From: Fontisphaera persica
GTDB lineage: Bacteria; Verrucomicrobiota; Verrucomicrobiia; Limisphaerales; Fontisphaeraceae
NCBI RefSeq assembly: GCF_024832785.1
Contig: NZ_CP116615.1
Coordinates: forward strand, 4,402,001-4,466,000
Reading direction: 5' to 3'
DNA length: 64,000 nt
The translations under genes were made by a program, and so were the position numbers. The notes beneath the pieces are model-generated. The model saw nothing but the letters and a program-made list of their open reading frames with translations, had not been told where the DNA came from and did not search any database. Each line of letters opens with the position of its first letter. The stretch's first letter is position 1. Below, piece after piece: positions 28,776 through 37,629 of the stretch.

Positions 28776-30836
28776 TCAGGCAGGCGGCGTGACATGCTCG
28801 TCCAGCACCAGCACCCCATGCGGCGGAATGTCGTAATTCCCCGTAAACGTCCGCCCGCTCAAAAAATCATGCGCCGGCTTGTAAAAAGTAATGCGCACCG
28901 GCGACGCCTGATGATTCAACAGGAAAAACACCTTCTTGCCATTCCCCTCCCGCAGGCTCACCTCCACCGTGTCCGGCACCTTCAGCAGCGGATGAATCCC
29001 CGCCATGCCCCGCAGCCAGGCCATCAAGTCCAGGTAAAACGGCTGATGACTCACCGTCCCAATATACACCGCCCGCCCTTTCCCAAAATCATTCATCGTC
29101 ACCGCCGGCCGCCCCGCGTAAAAATCCTTGGCATACGTCGCCACAATCTGGCAGCCCTTCGCCTCCACCACATCACACCACAACAGCGCCGGATGTAGCG
29201 CGCTGGTGGGAAAAGTGCCCCGAAACGCCAGATGGTTCTCCTCCCCCGGCGCCAGCGTGTCAAACTCCTGCACCTCCAGCCCAAAAACATCTCCCATCAA
29301 GTACGGCAGACCGCTGTCCGGCACCATGCTGTTTTCATCCAGCAAACCCGTGTTGCACGTCGCCACCAGCGTCCCGCCCTGCTCCACATAATGGCGCAGC
29401 ATCGCCGCCTCCGCCTCGCTGTAGAGCCGCAGCGAAGGCGCAATAATCAGCCGGTACCGCGTCAAATCCTCGTCCGTCCGCACAAAGTTCACCGGCATGT
29501 TCCGGTCATGCAGCGCCGTGTAAAACAGCAGCATGTGGTCATGCTGCCGGAAATGCCGGTTGGGTTGAAACGGCAGTTTCTGCGCCCATTCATTGGGATG
29601 ACTGTACAGCAGCCCCACCTCCGCCTTCACCTCCGTCCCCTGCAACAGCGGACGCAAACGCTGGACCTCCTCCCCAATCTGGCATATCTCCCGGTACACC
29701 CGGTTTTCCCCCCGCCCGTCATGCGTCAGCACGCCCCCATAAAACTGCTCCGTCCCAAACCGCGGCTGCCGCCAGTAAAAATAAAATACCGCATCCGCCC
29801 CCCGCGAAATGAACTGATACGTGAACAACCGCGTCACCCCGGGCCGCAACAACGGATTCACCTCCTGCCAGTTCACCTGTCCCGCCTTTTGCTCAATCAC
29901 CCAGAACCCCGTCCCCTCGCCCGGCAGCCGCCGGTGCTGCTTCTTCAGCGACCGCGCCATGTCAATCTCACACGCATTCGTCGCCGCCCGCGCCTTCACC
30001 GTCGCATAACTGTCCATCGCCACAAAATCCAGCACCTCCGCCACGTCAAACTGGTCATAATGCCGCCCAAATATCCGCATGTTCGTGGTCACCGGCGCGT
30101 GTGGCGTCAATTCCCGCAGCAGCTCCGCCTGCATCCGCAGATACGCCACAATCGTGTCGCTCGAAAACCGCATCCAATCCAGCATCAACCCCGGATGATG
30201 CGCCGTCGGCGCCCGCATCGGCATGGGCACCTGCTCAAACGCCGTCACCGTCTGCCCCCAAAACCGCAGTCCCAGACACTCGTTCAACCGCTCCACCGTC
30301 TCGTACTTCGCCCGCAGCCAGTCGTGCCAGTCCTTCCGCGTCTCCGGGTTGTAGCAGAACTCCGTCGCATGGCCCCCAATCCCATTGTCAATCTGCCACG
30401 CCAGCAATTGCGGATGATCCCCCAGCGCCCGCGCCATCGCCGTCACTATCTTCCGGCTGTACTCCCAGAACACATCGCAATTCAAACAGCACGCATGCCG
30501 CGTCCCCTCGTGCAACACCAGCCCCTTCTCGTCTATCGGCAGAATCTCCGGATGCTTCTGGCTCAACCACAACGGCGGCGCTGCCGTCGGCGTCGCCAGC
30601 ACCACCTTGATTCCGTACCGCTGCATCAAATCCATCACCCGCCGCAGCCACGCAAAATCATACCGCCCCTCCTCCGGCTCGCATAAGCCCCACGTAAACT
30701 CCCCCATCCGCACCGCATTGATGCCCGCCGCCGCCATTAATTCCGCATCCCGCTCCCACCGGCTTTCCGGGGCCTCGGCAGTGCCAGCATAGGGATAGAC
30801 CCAATGCTCCGGATGATAATCGGCGCCAAAATACAT
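28776..30836 (-). CDS. GH42 beta-galactosidase-like protein lacking the acid/base Glu
   Basis: This 686-residue protein has the GH42 three-domain layout: TIM barrel (1-390), trimerisation domain (about 400-600), and small beta domain. YFGADYHPEHWV, RMGEFTWGLCEPEEGRYDF and AAPPLWLSQKHPEILP are typical of the family. The nucleophile region FWVIEQKAGQVNW retains Glu315. The acid/base position, normally NE in WQxDNE, is Asn151-Gly152 here (WQIDNGIGGHATE); the codon is clearly GGG. The enzyme may use another residue or act on an unusual substrate, or it may not be a simple galactosidase. There is no signal peptide, so it is cytosolic. It overlaps nothing and is followed by yacG. Confidence 0.85.
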   Translation of the reverse strand: MYFGADYHPEHWVYPYAGTAEAPESRWERDAELMAAAGINAVRMGEFTWGLCEPEEGRYDFAWLRRVMDLMQRYGIKVVLATPTAAPPLWLSQKHPEILPIDEKGLVLHEGTRHACCLNCDVFWEYSRKIVTAMARALGDHPQLLAWQIDNGIGGHATEFCYNPETRKDWHDWLRAKYETVERLNECLGLRFWGQTVTAFEQVPMPMRAPTAHHPGLMLDWMRFSSDTIVAYLRMQAELLRELTPHAPVTTNMRIFGRHYDQFDVAEVLDFVAMDSYATVKARAATNACEIDMARSLKKQHRRLPGEGTGFWVIEQKAGQVNWQEVNPLLRPGVTRLFTYQFISRGADAVFYFYWRQPRFGTEQFYGGVLTHDGRGENRVYREICQIGEEVQRLRPLLQGTEVKAEVGLLYSHPNEWAQKLPFQPNRHFRQHDHMLLFYTALHDRNMPVNFVRTDEDLTRYRLIIAPSLRLYSEAEAAMLRHYVEQGGTLVATCNTGLLDENSMVPDSGLPYLMGDVFGLEVQEFDTLAPGEENHLAFRGTFPTSALHPALLWCDVVEAKGCQIVATYAKDFYAGRPAVTMNDFGKGRAVYIGTVSHQPFYLDLMAWLRGMAGIHPLLKVPDTVEVSLREGNGKKVFFLLNHQASPVRITFYKPAHDFLSGRTFTGNYDIPPHGVLVLDEHVTPPA

Positions 30837-30973
30837 AAGGCTTTGGGTGACTACTACAACTTACCCCACCGCCTCCCGCCTGACAACCTTATCCTTCACC
30901 CCCCGCCGCCCTCCGGCGGCCCGATTTTCATTTGCCGTCCCGCCGCCCTCGTATTACGATTATTAATCATCTT

Positions 30974-31663
30974 ATGATTGCATTTGTGAGCGGCTGGCTG
31001 GCGGGCACCCTCCATGTATGGTCCGGTCCGGACCACCTGGCGGCCATCGCCCCGCTGGCCACACGTTACCCCCACCGCGCCTGGCTCCCCGGCGCGCGCT
31101 GGGGCATTGGCCACTCCGCCGGCGTGGCCGTGGTCGGCGTGCTCGCCTTGCTGGCGCGTGAATGGCTCCCTGTGGACGCCATTTCCCACTGGGGCGAGCG
31201 CCTCGTCGGCGTCTTGCTCATGGGCATCGGCCTCTGGAGTGTCCACAAGGCCCGCCGCCTTCAGGTCCATGCGCATCCTCATGCCCACGGAGAAAACCAG
31301 CCGGCCCATGAACACCTCCATGTGCATGAAAAAGGCCGCCCCCCCGCCTCCGGCCATGCGCATGTCCACGCCGCCATGGGCATCGGCATTTTACACGGCC
31401 TCGCCGGCAGCTCCCACCTCCTGGGCATCCTCCCCATGCTCGGCATGCGTACCCAATGGGAGAGCGCCCTCTACCTGGCCGCCTTCGCGGGCGGCACCAT
31501 CCTGAGCATGGCCGTCTTTTCCCTCCTCATGGGCTGGCTCGCCCGCCGTTTCCAAATCTCCAGTGAAAAGGCCTATCGCGGCCTGATGACCTTGTGCGGC
31601 CTCGCCGCTTTCGGGGTGGGCCTCGCCTGGTTGTTTCTCGCCCAGGGCGAACACAGCCACTGA
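30974..31663 (+). CDS. nickel/cobalt transporter-like membrane protein
   Basis: This 229-residue membrane protein resembles the NicO/UreH group of nickel and cobalt transporters. MIAFVSGWLAGTLHVWSGPDHLAAIAPLA contains the family motif H-x-GPDH for metal. A histidine-rich cytosolic loop (about residues 98-137, with HAHPHAHGE and HEHLHVHE) follows, then GIGILHGLAGSSHLLGILP with further histidines. The start ATG lies in a small inverted repeat (AATCAT-CTT-ATGATT). An in-frame start 42 bases upstream would add polar residues before the first helix and was rejected. No urease or hydrogenase genes lie nearby. Confidence 0.8.
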   Translation: MIAFVSGWLAGTLHVWSGPDHLAAIAPLATRYPHRAWLPGARWGIGHSAGVAVVGVLALLAREWLPVDAISHWGERLVGVLLMGIGLWSVHKARRLQVHAHPHAHGENQPAHEHLHVHEKGRPPASGHAHVHAAMGIGILHGLAGSSHLLGILPMLGMRTQWESALYLAAFAGGTILSMAVFSLLMGWLARRFQISSEKAYRGLMTLCGLAAFGVGLAWLFLAQGEHSH

Positions 31664-31712
31664 CCCCGCCCCCCATCCCCTCCGCCGGCATCCCGCCGCG
31701 GCAGCCCTTCTT

Positions 31713-32711
31713 CTATTTCGGCGCTGGCGCCGCCGGCGCCTCAGGCGCCTTCTCCCGCGCCGCCAGCCGCGCCTCCAATTCCACCTTCAAGCCGGCCAGC
31801 GACGGCTCCTTGATTTGCTCCAGCGTCCGCCGCGCCTCCGCCCAGCGCTCGGCGCTGATGAGAATCCGCGCCCGATGCACCAGCACCCCCTGCCGCTCCA
31901 CCTCCGTCCCCGCCAGTTTCCCCGCCGCCTCCCACGCCGCCAGCGCCTCGTCCGTCAACTGCTGCGCCGCCTGCCAGTCCTTGCGGCGGTCCCCCGTCAA
32001 CGGCACCTTTAGCAGGTAATACGTCTGGGCCAGCTCCGTCGCCAGGGCAAAATTCGTCGGCGCCAGCCCGCACGCCCGCCGCAAATGCTCCTGCGCCTTG
32101 CGGATTACCTCCTCCCTCCCCACCCCGTACCACGCCGCCGCCTCCTCCTCATGCACCAGCAAACAGCGCGCCATCTGCTGCGCGTACAACGGCTCCTTTG
32201 GCGCCAGCTCCATGGCCCGCGCATAATGCGTGAAAGCATTCGTCGCCGGGCCCTCCTCGGCATAGTAATTCCCCAGGTTGTTCCACGCCGCCGCGTTGGT
32301 CGGCGCCAGCCGCCGCGCCTCCTCCCACTGCGCCACTGCCTCCTTGTCCCGCCCGCACTCCCGCAAAAAACTCCCCCACAACAGCCGCGCCCGCGCGTTT
32401 TCCGGATGCCGCTGGACGAATTTTTCGTACGCGGCCTGCACCATCTCCCGCCGTTGCTTGATTTTCAAATTCAACGCCGCCCGCGAGGCCACGTCCACCC
32501 GGTTGGTCTCCCCCTCGCTCAGCCATTGCTCGATTTCCTCGTGCACCAGGTCATCCAGTTGCACAATCGCCTCCAGCTCCTCCTCCGCCGTCCGGGCCGG
32601 CGCCGCCGCTTCCGGCGCGGGCAGCGTGGCGCCCGCCAACAACACCACCGCGGCCAGCAGGCACACCCCCGCCCATAGCCCGCTTATCCACCCGCGATTC
32701 AGGCCGCTCAT
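31713..32711 (-). CDS. TPR-repeat membrane or exported protein
   Basis: This 332-residue protein has an N-terminal hydrophobic segment (LWAGVCLLAAVVLLAGATLPAP) and then tetratricopeptide repeats, seen as AAAWNNLGNYYAEEGPATNAFTHYARAMELAPKEP and similar helical hairpins. TPR arrays mediate protein contacts; the partner is unknown. The chosen start overlaps the purU stop by 4 bases, so the two genes are probably translationally coupled although functionally unrelated. It ends in a short Ala/Pro tail. Confidence 0.78.
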   Translation of the reverse strand: MSGLNRGWISGLWAGVCLLAAVVLLAGATLPAPEAAAPARTAEEELEAIVQLDDLVHEEIEQWLSEGETNRVDVASRAALNLKIKQRREMVQAAYEKFVQRHPENARARLLWGSFLRECGRDKEAVAQWEEARRLAPTNAAAWNNLGNYYAEEGPATNAFTHYARAMELAPKEPLYAQQMARCLLVHEEEAAAWYGVGREEVIRKAQEHLRRACGLAPTNFALATELAQTYYLLKVPLTGDRRKDWQAAQQLTDEALAAWEAAGKLAGTEVERQGVLVHRARILISAERWAEARRTLEQIKEPSLAGLKVELEARLAAREKAPEAPAAPAPK

Positions 32712-33559
32712 ACCTGCTTGACGATGCCCCAATAGACATCGAGTTTCTTGGCCAGAAACAGCTTCACCGCCCGCAGCAGCACCCGCGCCTCCAACTGCTG
32801 CCCCCGCCGCACAATCTCCGGCAATTCCATGTTGGGTTTCACGTGAAAACAATCCTGCGCAATGATGGGCCCCTCGTCCAGGTGCATCGTCACAAAATGC
32901 GCCGTCACCCCCACAATCTTCACCCCGCTCTCATACGCCTGCCGGTACGCCTGCGCCCCCGGAAAACTTGGCAGCAGCGACGGATGAATGTTGATGATTT
33001 TGTTTTTGTACCGCCACACAAAGTTCGGCGACAAAATCTTCATGAACCGTGCCAGCACCACAAAATCCACCTCCGCCGCCTCCAATTTCTCCAGCGCCTG
33101 CCGCTCCGCCGCATCGCGCTCCACCCACGGAATATGCTCAAACGGCACCTTGTGCCGCGCTGCCAGCGGCGCCAAATCCGGCCGGTTCCCAATCATGATT
33201 ACCGGCTCCGCCTTCAGCCGCCCCGCCCGCACCTCCTGCAGCAGCGTCTCGGCGCAATGCGGCTCCTTGGTCACCATCAGCGCAAACCGCTGCCGCCGCC
33301 GCGGGTCCGTGAACCTCACCTTGATTTCCATTTGCAGCGCCCGGGCCAGCTCCGCCAGCCCCGCCTCCACCGCCTCCCGCCGCAACGTGCCCCGCTTCCA
33401 CGACGCCTGCAAATTCATGCTGAACTGGCCCCGCGTCACCTGCTCTTCCAGCGCCTCGATGTTGGCGTGTTGTTCAAACAGAAAATGGGTCACCCGGGCA
33501 ATGACCCCGGTCTTGTCCTTCCCAATGACCGTAATGGTGGCAAACTCTCGTGTGCGCAT
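32708..33559 (-). CDS. purU: formyltetrahydrofolate deformylase
   Basis: PurU hydrolyses 10-formyl-THF to formate and THF, balancing one-carbon pools. The 283-residue protein has an N-terminal ACT regulatory domain (ATITVIGKDKTGVIARVTHFLFEQHANIEAL). The formyltransferase fold follows, with NIHPSLLPSFPGAQAY and AHFVTMHLDEGPIIAQ providing the Asn, His and Asp of the catalytic triad. VLARFMKILSPNFVWRYKNKIINIHP is strongly conserved. Length and domain order are normal. Confidence 0.93.
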   Translation of the reverse strand: MRTREFATITVIGKDKTGVIARVTHFLFEQHANIEALEEQVTRGQFSMNLQASWKRGTLRREAVEAGLAELARALQMEIKVRFTDPRRRQRFALMVTKEPHCAETLLQEVRAGRLKAEPVIMIGNRPDLAPLAARHKVPFEHIPWVERDAAERQALEKLEAAEVDFVVLARFMKILSPNFVWRYKNKIINIHPSLLPSFPGAQAYRQAYESGVKIVGVTAHFVTMHLDEGPIIAQDCFHVKPNMELPEIVRRGQQLEARVLLRAVKLFLAKKLDVYWGIVKQV

Positions 33560-33630
33560 TTCGGCGGGAAACTAACCAACCCCCCTCGCGCCGTCCATCC
33601 TTTTATAAACCCTCTCCCCCCCGCGCCCCC

Positions 33631-35154
33631 TCATTCATATTGCAGGCCAATGACCGCCCGCGCGTTGATTTTCACCTGGCCCAGCACCGCGCTCCGCCCC
33701 TCCACCACCTCGTCATCCCAACGCTCGATGCGCAGCGTCACCCGCCCCGTGTCCCCCAGCAACAGCCGCGGCTGCCGTCCCGTTGCCCCGCCCGCCGGCT
33801 CCGGCGCCGCCAGACTGATCCGCTGAACCCGATCCAGCGGGATTTCGATTTTGGAAAAAGCCGTCTGAAACTCCACCTTCCCTTCCCGTATGGCCGCCAA
33901 TCGGCCGCTGATTTTGTCCCGATTATTCAGCAGCATCATATCCTCCTTCAGCGCCACCGGCCCCGTCGCCGGCTCATCCACCACTCCATTCCACCGGCTG
34001 ATGGTCAGATTGCTGATTTTGAGTGAGCTCGCCGCCTGCTGCTGAATCACCAGCCCCGTCCCCAGCCCCTCCACCTGCCCCGCAATGGAAAACTTGCGGA
34101 TTAACATGTCGTCCAGGTACACCGCCAGCGTTTGCTGCTCCAAATCCGTGCACAACGTCAGCTTGGTCCGCGTCGGCGCTCCCGTCCCAAATTTCTGATG
34201 ATCCACATTCCCGATTTGCCGCATGCCTCCCGTCGCCAAACTGCGCCGAAAATAAATCATCCGTCCCGAAAACGTGAACGACAGCGCATTCATGCCGGTG
34301 AACTTGTCCGTCGCATCCGCATACAAATGCAACGTGAACGCCGGCGTCCCGGGCGCCTCCAATTCCATCGTTACCATCGAGGCGGGCGGCAGCTTGAAGT
34401 CCCGCCCCACCGCCCCCGGCCGCACCGCCTCCAGCGCCTCGCCGTTGAACACCCACGCCGCTGGCGGCTCTTCCTCACCCCCCCGCTCCTCCCGCGCCAC
34501 CACCACCTCCCCATCAATCACCACCACCTGGTTGCGAATCAGCCCGGCCGGCCCCACTCGCATCGGCCCGCTTTGCTGCCATCCCTCCAGCCCCGTGGGG
34601 CCGTGATAAAGCACATCCCCGTGCGCGAAAAAAAACACCAGATTCGATATGGCCCCCCGCGGCGCCTCCACCCTCCCCGCATACCACGACTCAAACACTC
34701 CCTTCTCCCCGTCCAGCGACACAATGTTCACCGAAAGCCGATCCCCGTTCTGCAGCCACAACCGCGCATTCATCGTCTGCGGCGCCCGTTGCGGCGTCCG
34801 CTGCAGCCGAAATTTCCGAACTTTTTCCGCAATGATTCGCAGCTCTCCCTCCACCCCTTCATGTTGCCACCGAATCATCCCCGGCTCCGCCCACCCCATA
34901 AACTTCCCCCGTAGCGTATCCCCCGACACAAACTCCAGCATGTCCAGCGGCGTTTGACTTTTCGCCGGCGCGATATTGGTGGCCGCAGCTGCCGCCGCCT
35001 TGGCCTCCACCGCCGCCGCCACCTTGTCCCCCCGGATAATTATCGCCGGCTGCAAGATGGGCTGCTCCTGCCCCCACACCGTCCACAAACCGGAGACCAG
35101 CAGCGCGGCTCCCATCCACCAGACCGTGAAATGATTTGACAATGATTGACTCAT
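33631..35154 (-). CDS. hypothetical secreted protein, LamG/DUF1080-like region
   Basis: No family is firmly recognised. The 507-residue product begins with MSQSLSNHFTVWWMGAALLVSGLWTVWG, a signal peptide. Two small beta modules (DMLEFVSGDTLRGKFMGW near residue 65 and LLNNRDKISGRLAAIREGKVEFQT near 420) resemble each other and may be paired barrel-type domains. Between them is a beta-sandwich-like region (PASMVTMELEAPGTPAFTLHLYAD) that recalls LamG folds. Base use matches its surroundings. It lies 71 bases before purU on the same strand, so it may be first in that operon, and is divergent from the next gene. Confidence 0.6.
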   Translation of the reverse strand: MSQSLSNHFTVWWMGAALLVSGLWTVWGQEQPILQPAIIIRGDKVAAAVEAKAAAAAATNIAPAKSQTPLDMLEFVSGDTLRGKFMGWAEPGMIRWQHEGVEGELRIIAEKVRKFRLQRTPQRAPQTMNARLWLQNGDRLSVNIVSLDGEKGVFESWYAGRVEAPRGAISNLVFFFAHGDVLYHGPTGLEGWQQSGPMRVGPAGLIRNQVVVIDGEVVVAREERGGEEEPPAAWVFNGEALEAVRPGAVGRDFKLPPASMVTMELEAPGTPAFTLHLYADATDKFTGMNALSFTFSGRMIYFRRSLATGGMRQIGNVDHQKFGTGAPTRTKLTLCTDLEQQTLAVYLDDMLIRKFSIAGQVEGLGTGLVIQQQAASSLKISNLTISRWNGVVDEPATGPVALKEDMMLLNNRDKISGRLAAIREGKVEFQTAFSKIEIPLDRVQRISLAAPEPAGGATGRQPRLLLGDTGRVTLRIERWDDEVVEGRSAVLGQVKINARAVIGLQYE

Positions 35155-35301
35155 GATGTGCCGGCGATTCTTTCTTAATAATACCTTGATTTGAGGCCGG
35201 CGCCAGCGATTTGTCGCGCCCCACCCCAACTGCCCCGCAGCCCGCCCCCACCCCCGGCATTAAGTTTGCCAAGTTTTCCCCACCGCCTTACACTGCACCC
35301 C

Positions 35302-36438
35302 ATGAAAACCACCCTGCGCACCGTCCTCGGCCAGCCCTCCTGGCGCATGGCTTCCAGCCATGTCGAACTCTTCGTCACCCAAACCGGCGGGCACCTCGGG
35401 CCGGTCACCTTTGACCTCGGCGGACGCAAAGTGCAACCCTACCACGTCGCCCCGTGGGCCCAGGAAAAAGGCTGGGCCAATCTGCCCCCCATCCTCCGCG
35501 TCCTGCGCGGCGATTTCTTCTGCCTCCCCTTCGGCGCCAACTCCACCCCCTGGCGCGGCGAACAGCACCCCGTCCACGGGGAAACCGCCAACGCCCGCTG
35601 GAAATGCCTCGCCCTCGTCAACGACGCCGGCACCCATTGCCTCCACCTCCAGTTGCGCACCCAAACCCGTCCCGGCCTCGTGGACAAAGTCCTTTTCCTT
35701 CGCGAAGACCACACCGCCATTTACTGCCGCCATGTCCTCTCCGGCTTCTCCGGCCCCATGAACTTCGGCCATCACGCCATGCTCCGCTTTCCCGACACCG
35801 AAGGCGCCGGCTTGATTTCCACCAGCCGCTTCGTTTGGGGTCAGGTCTTTCCCCAACCCTTTGAAGACCCCGCCCAGGGCGGCTACCAATCCCTCAAACC
35901 CGCCGCCCGCTTCGACTCCCTCGCCCGCGTCCCGCGCCTCGACGGCACCCTCGCCGACCTGACCGCCTACCCGGCCCGCCCTGGCTTTGAAGACCTTGTC
36001 CTCATGGTCAGCGACCCCAAACTTCCCTTCGCCTGGACGGCCGTCACCTTTCCCCAACAAGGCTACGTCTGGTTTGCCCTCAAAGACCCCCGCGTTCTCC
36101 GCCAAACCATCTTCTGGCTCAGCAACGGCGGACGCCACTACCCCCCCTGGAATGGCCGCCACCGCCACGTCATGGGCCTTGAAGACGTCACCTCCTATTT
36201 CCACCTCGGCCTCGCCCAATCCGCCTCCCCCAACCCCCTCAGCCGCGCCGGCCATCCCACCGTCGAAAACCTCACCCCGGAAATGCCCCTCATCATCCCC
36301 TACATCATGGGCGTCGCTCCCATCCCCAAAGGCTTCGACCGCGTCAAAAACATCGAGCGCGTCCGCGGCGGCATCCGCCTCACCGCCGCCAATGGCAAAA
36401 CCGCCCGCGCCCCCGTCGCCATGGAATTCCTCGATTGA
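35302..36438 (+). CDS. hypothetical protein, mutarotase-like beta fold
   Basis: The product has 378 residues from the chosen start (MKTTLRTVLGQPSWRM), which lies in a T/C-rich leader. It is a beta-rich soluble protein without signal or membrane segments. Repeated patterns such as HVELFVTQTGGHLGPVTFDLGG, LREDHTAIYCRHVLSGFSGPMNFGHHAMLRF and GRHYPPWNGRHRHVMGLEDVTSYF recall galactose mutarotase-type folds of carbohydrate enzymes, with conserved His and Glu. This is a fold guess from text. It is divergent from the secreted hypothetical. Confidence 0.6.
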   Translation: MKTTLRTVLGQPSWRMASSHVELFVTQTGGHLGPVTFDLGGRKVQPYHVAPWAQEKGWANLPPILRVLRGDFFCLPFGANSTPWRGEQHPVHGETANARWKCLALVNDAGTHCLHLQLRTQTRPGLVDKVLFLREDHTAIYCRHVLSGFSGPMNFGHHAMLRFPDTEGAGLISTSRFVWGQVFPQPFEDPAQGGYQSLKPAARFDSLARVPRLDGTLADLTAYPARPGFEDLVLMVSDPKLPFAWTAVTFPQQGYVWFALKDPRVLRQTIFWLSNGGRHYPPWNGRHRHVMGLEDVTSYFHLGLAQSASPNPLSRAGHPTVENLTPEMPLIIPYIMGVAPIPKGFDRVKNIERVRGGIRLTAANGKTARAPVAMEFLD

Positions 36439-36585
36439 TTTGATGCGCTCTTAAACCGGCTGCCACGCTCGGTCACCCCACAGCAACCCGCCACCCGCCG
36501 GCCATGCCCGGCCCGCCGCCTCACCGTCGCCCCGCAGACCCGCCTCCCTCTCCACCCTCCCATAATTTTCCTTGCTCCCACCTCC

Positions 36586-36602
36586 GATCATGATCAATTG
36601 AT
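36586..36602. promoter_or_regulatory. overlapping GATC palindromes in the methyltransferase leader
   Basis: Three GATC sites lie in 17 bp and form two perfect overlapping palindromes, GATCATGATC and GATCAATTGATC. GATC is otherwise scarce in this window. The cluster sits 50-66 bases before the likely start of the methyltransferase gene. If that enzyme methylates GATC, the sites could sense methylation and control the gene; this is inference. Confidence 0.55.
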
Positions 36603-36603
36603 C

Positions 36604-36634
36604 TCGTCCGTGACAAAAACAAGAGCACGGACGA
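36604..36634. promoter_or_regulatory. perfect 9-bp inverted repeat before the methyltransferase gene
   Basis: The arms TCGTCCGTG (36604-36612) and CACGGACGA (36626-36634) are perfectly complementary, with a 13-base A-rich spacer. The repeat ends 17 bases before the ATG at 36652. It could be an operator for a homodimeric regulator or an mRNA hairpin limiting translation. Both positions are common places for control of restriction-modification genes. Confidence 0.5.
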
Positions 36635-36651
36635 AAGAACGCCCCAGGCAG

Positions 36652-37617
36652 ATGCCCCCGGCCGACCCCGCGCCCTCCGCCGACCTAGGCCAACCGTGCG
36701 CCACGACTCCTTGGATTCTTCAAGAGGACGGCACCATCTACACCGTCGAACCCCAACTCCCCTCCCCACCTCAGCCGCCGGCTCCACACTCCTCCTCATC
36801 GGCCATCCCCTCCCCGCCGCGCCTGGTCCTGCGCGACGACACCCGCGGCCTCTGGATTTACCACGGTAACTGCCTCGAATTGCTCGACGCCATTGCCGCC
36901 AAATACCCCGAGGGCCGCTTCGATTGCATCTTCGCCGATCCCCCTTACTTCCTCTCCAACGGCGGCATCACCTGCCACGCTGGACGCATGGTCAAGGTGG
37001 ACAAAGGCGATTGGGACAAATCCCGCGGCCCCGAACTTAACCACGAATTCAACCTCGAATGGCTCCGCCGCTGCCAGCGCGTCCTCAAACCCAACGGCAC
37101 CCTCTGGGTCACCGGCACCCTCCACGTCATCTTCTCCATCGGCTTCGCCATGCAACAGCTTGGCTTCAAACTCCTCAATGACATCACCTGGGAAAAACCC
37201 AACCCTCCGCCCAACCTCTCCTGCCGTTACTTTACCCACTCCACCGAAACCGTCCTCTGGGCCGCCAAAAACGAATGCAGCAAACATACCTTCAACTATG
37301 CCCTCATGCGCCAGCTCAACGGCGGCAAACAGATGAAAACCGTCTGGACCATGCCGGCCCCCGGCCGCGACGAAAAAACCTTTGGCAAACACCCCACCCA
37401 GAAACCCCTCGCCCTCGTCGAACGGTGCCTCCTCGCCTCCACCCAGCCCGGCGACCTTGTCCTGGACCCCTTCCTCGGCAGCGGCACCACCGCCGTGGCG
37501 GCGATGAAAAACGAAAGAAAATGTGTGGGTATCGAGTTAGAACCACACCATTTGAGTATTTGCATTGACAGAATTACGCGGGTAAGTGCCGCCACAAAGG
37601 ATTTATTTGGAATTTAA
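36652..37617 (+). CDS. DpnA-like adenine-N6 DNA methyltransferase
   Basis: This 321-residue beta-class m6A methyltransferase has the catalytic motif DPPY at residues 96-99, before the AdoMet-binding motif DPFLGSGT at 272-279. The text VLKPNGTLWVTGTLHVIFSIGF, NPPPNLSCRYFTHSTETVLWAAK, GGKQMKTVWTM and FGKHPTQKP is that of DpnA-type enzymes, which modify GATC. A TTG start at 36598 would add 18 residues but place the palindromes in the coding region; the ATG is preferred. The first ~45 residues are Pro/Ser-rich and not part of the fold. The last ~110 bases switch abruptly to AT-rich DNA that continues into the next gene. With the MutH-like nuclease 12 bases on, this is a type II R-M pair. Confidence 0.88.
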   Translation: MPPADPAPSADLGQPCATTPWILQEDGTIYTVEPQLPSPPQPPAPHSSSSAIPSPPRLVLRDDTRGLWIYHGNCLELLDAIAAKYPEGRFDCIFADPPYFLSNGGITCHAGRMVKVDKGDWDKSRGPELNHEFNLEWLRRCQRVLKPNGTLWVTGTLHVIFSIGFAMQQLGFKLLNDITWEKPNPPPNLSCRYFTHSTETVLWAAKNECSKHTFNYALMRQLNGGKQMKTVWTMPAPGRDEKTFGKHPTQKPLALVERCLLASTQPGDLVLDPFLGSGTTAVAAMKNERKCVGIELEPHHLSICIDRITRVSAATKDLFGI

Positions 37618-37629
37618 TTTATATCCCCT

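Noticed and set aside
30840-30973. Metal-responsive riboswitch or NikR site before the Ni/Co transporter
   Set aside because: Only a CCGCCG/CGGCGG hairpin and a 6-bp repeat over the start codon were seen; neither matches a known riboswitch or the NikR operator GTATGA-N16-TCATAC.
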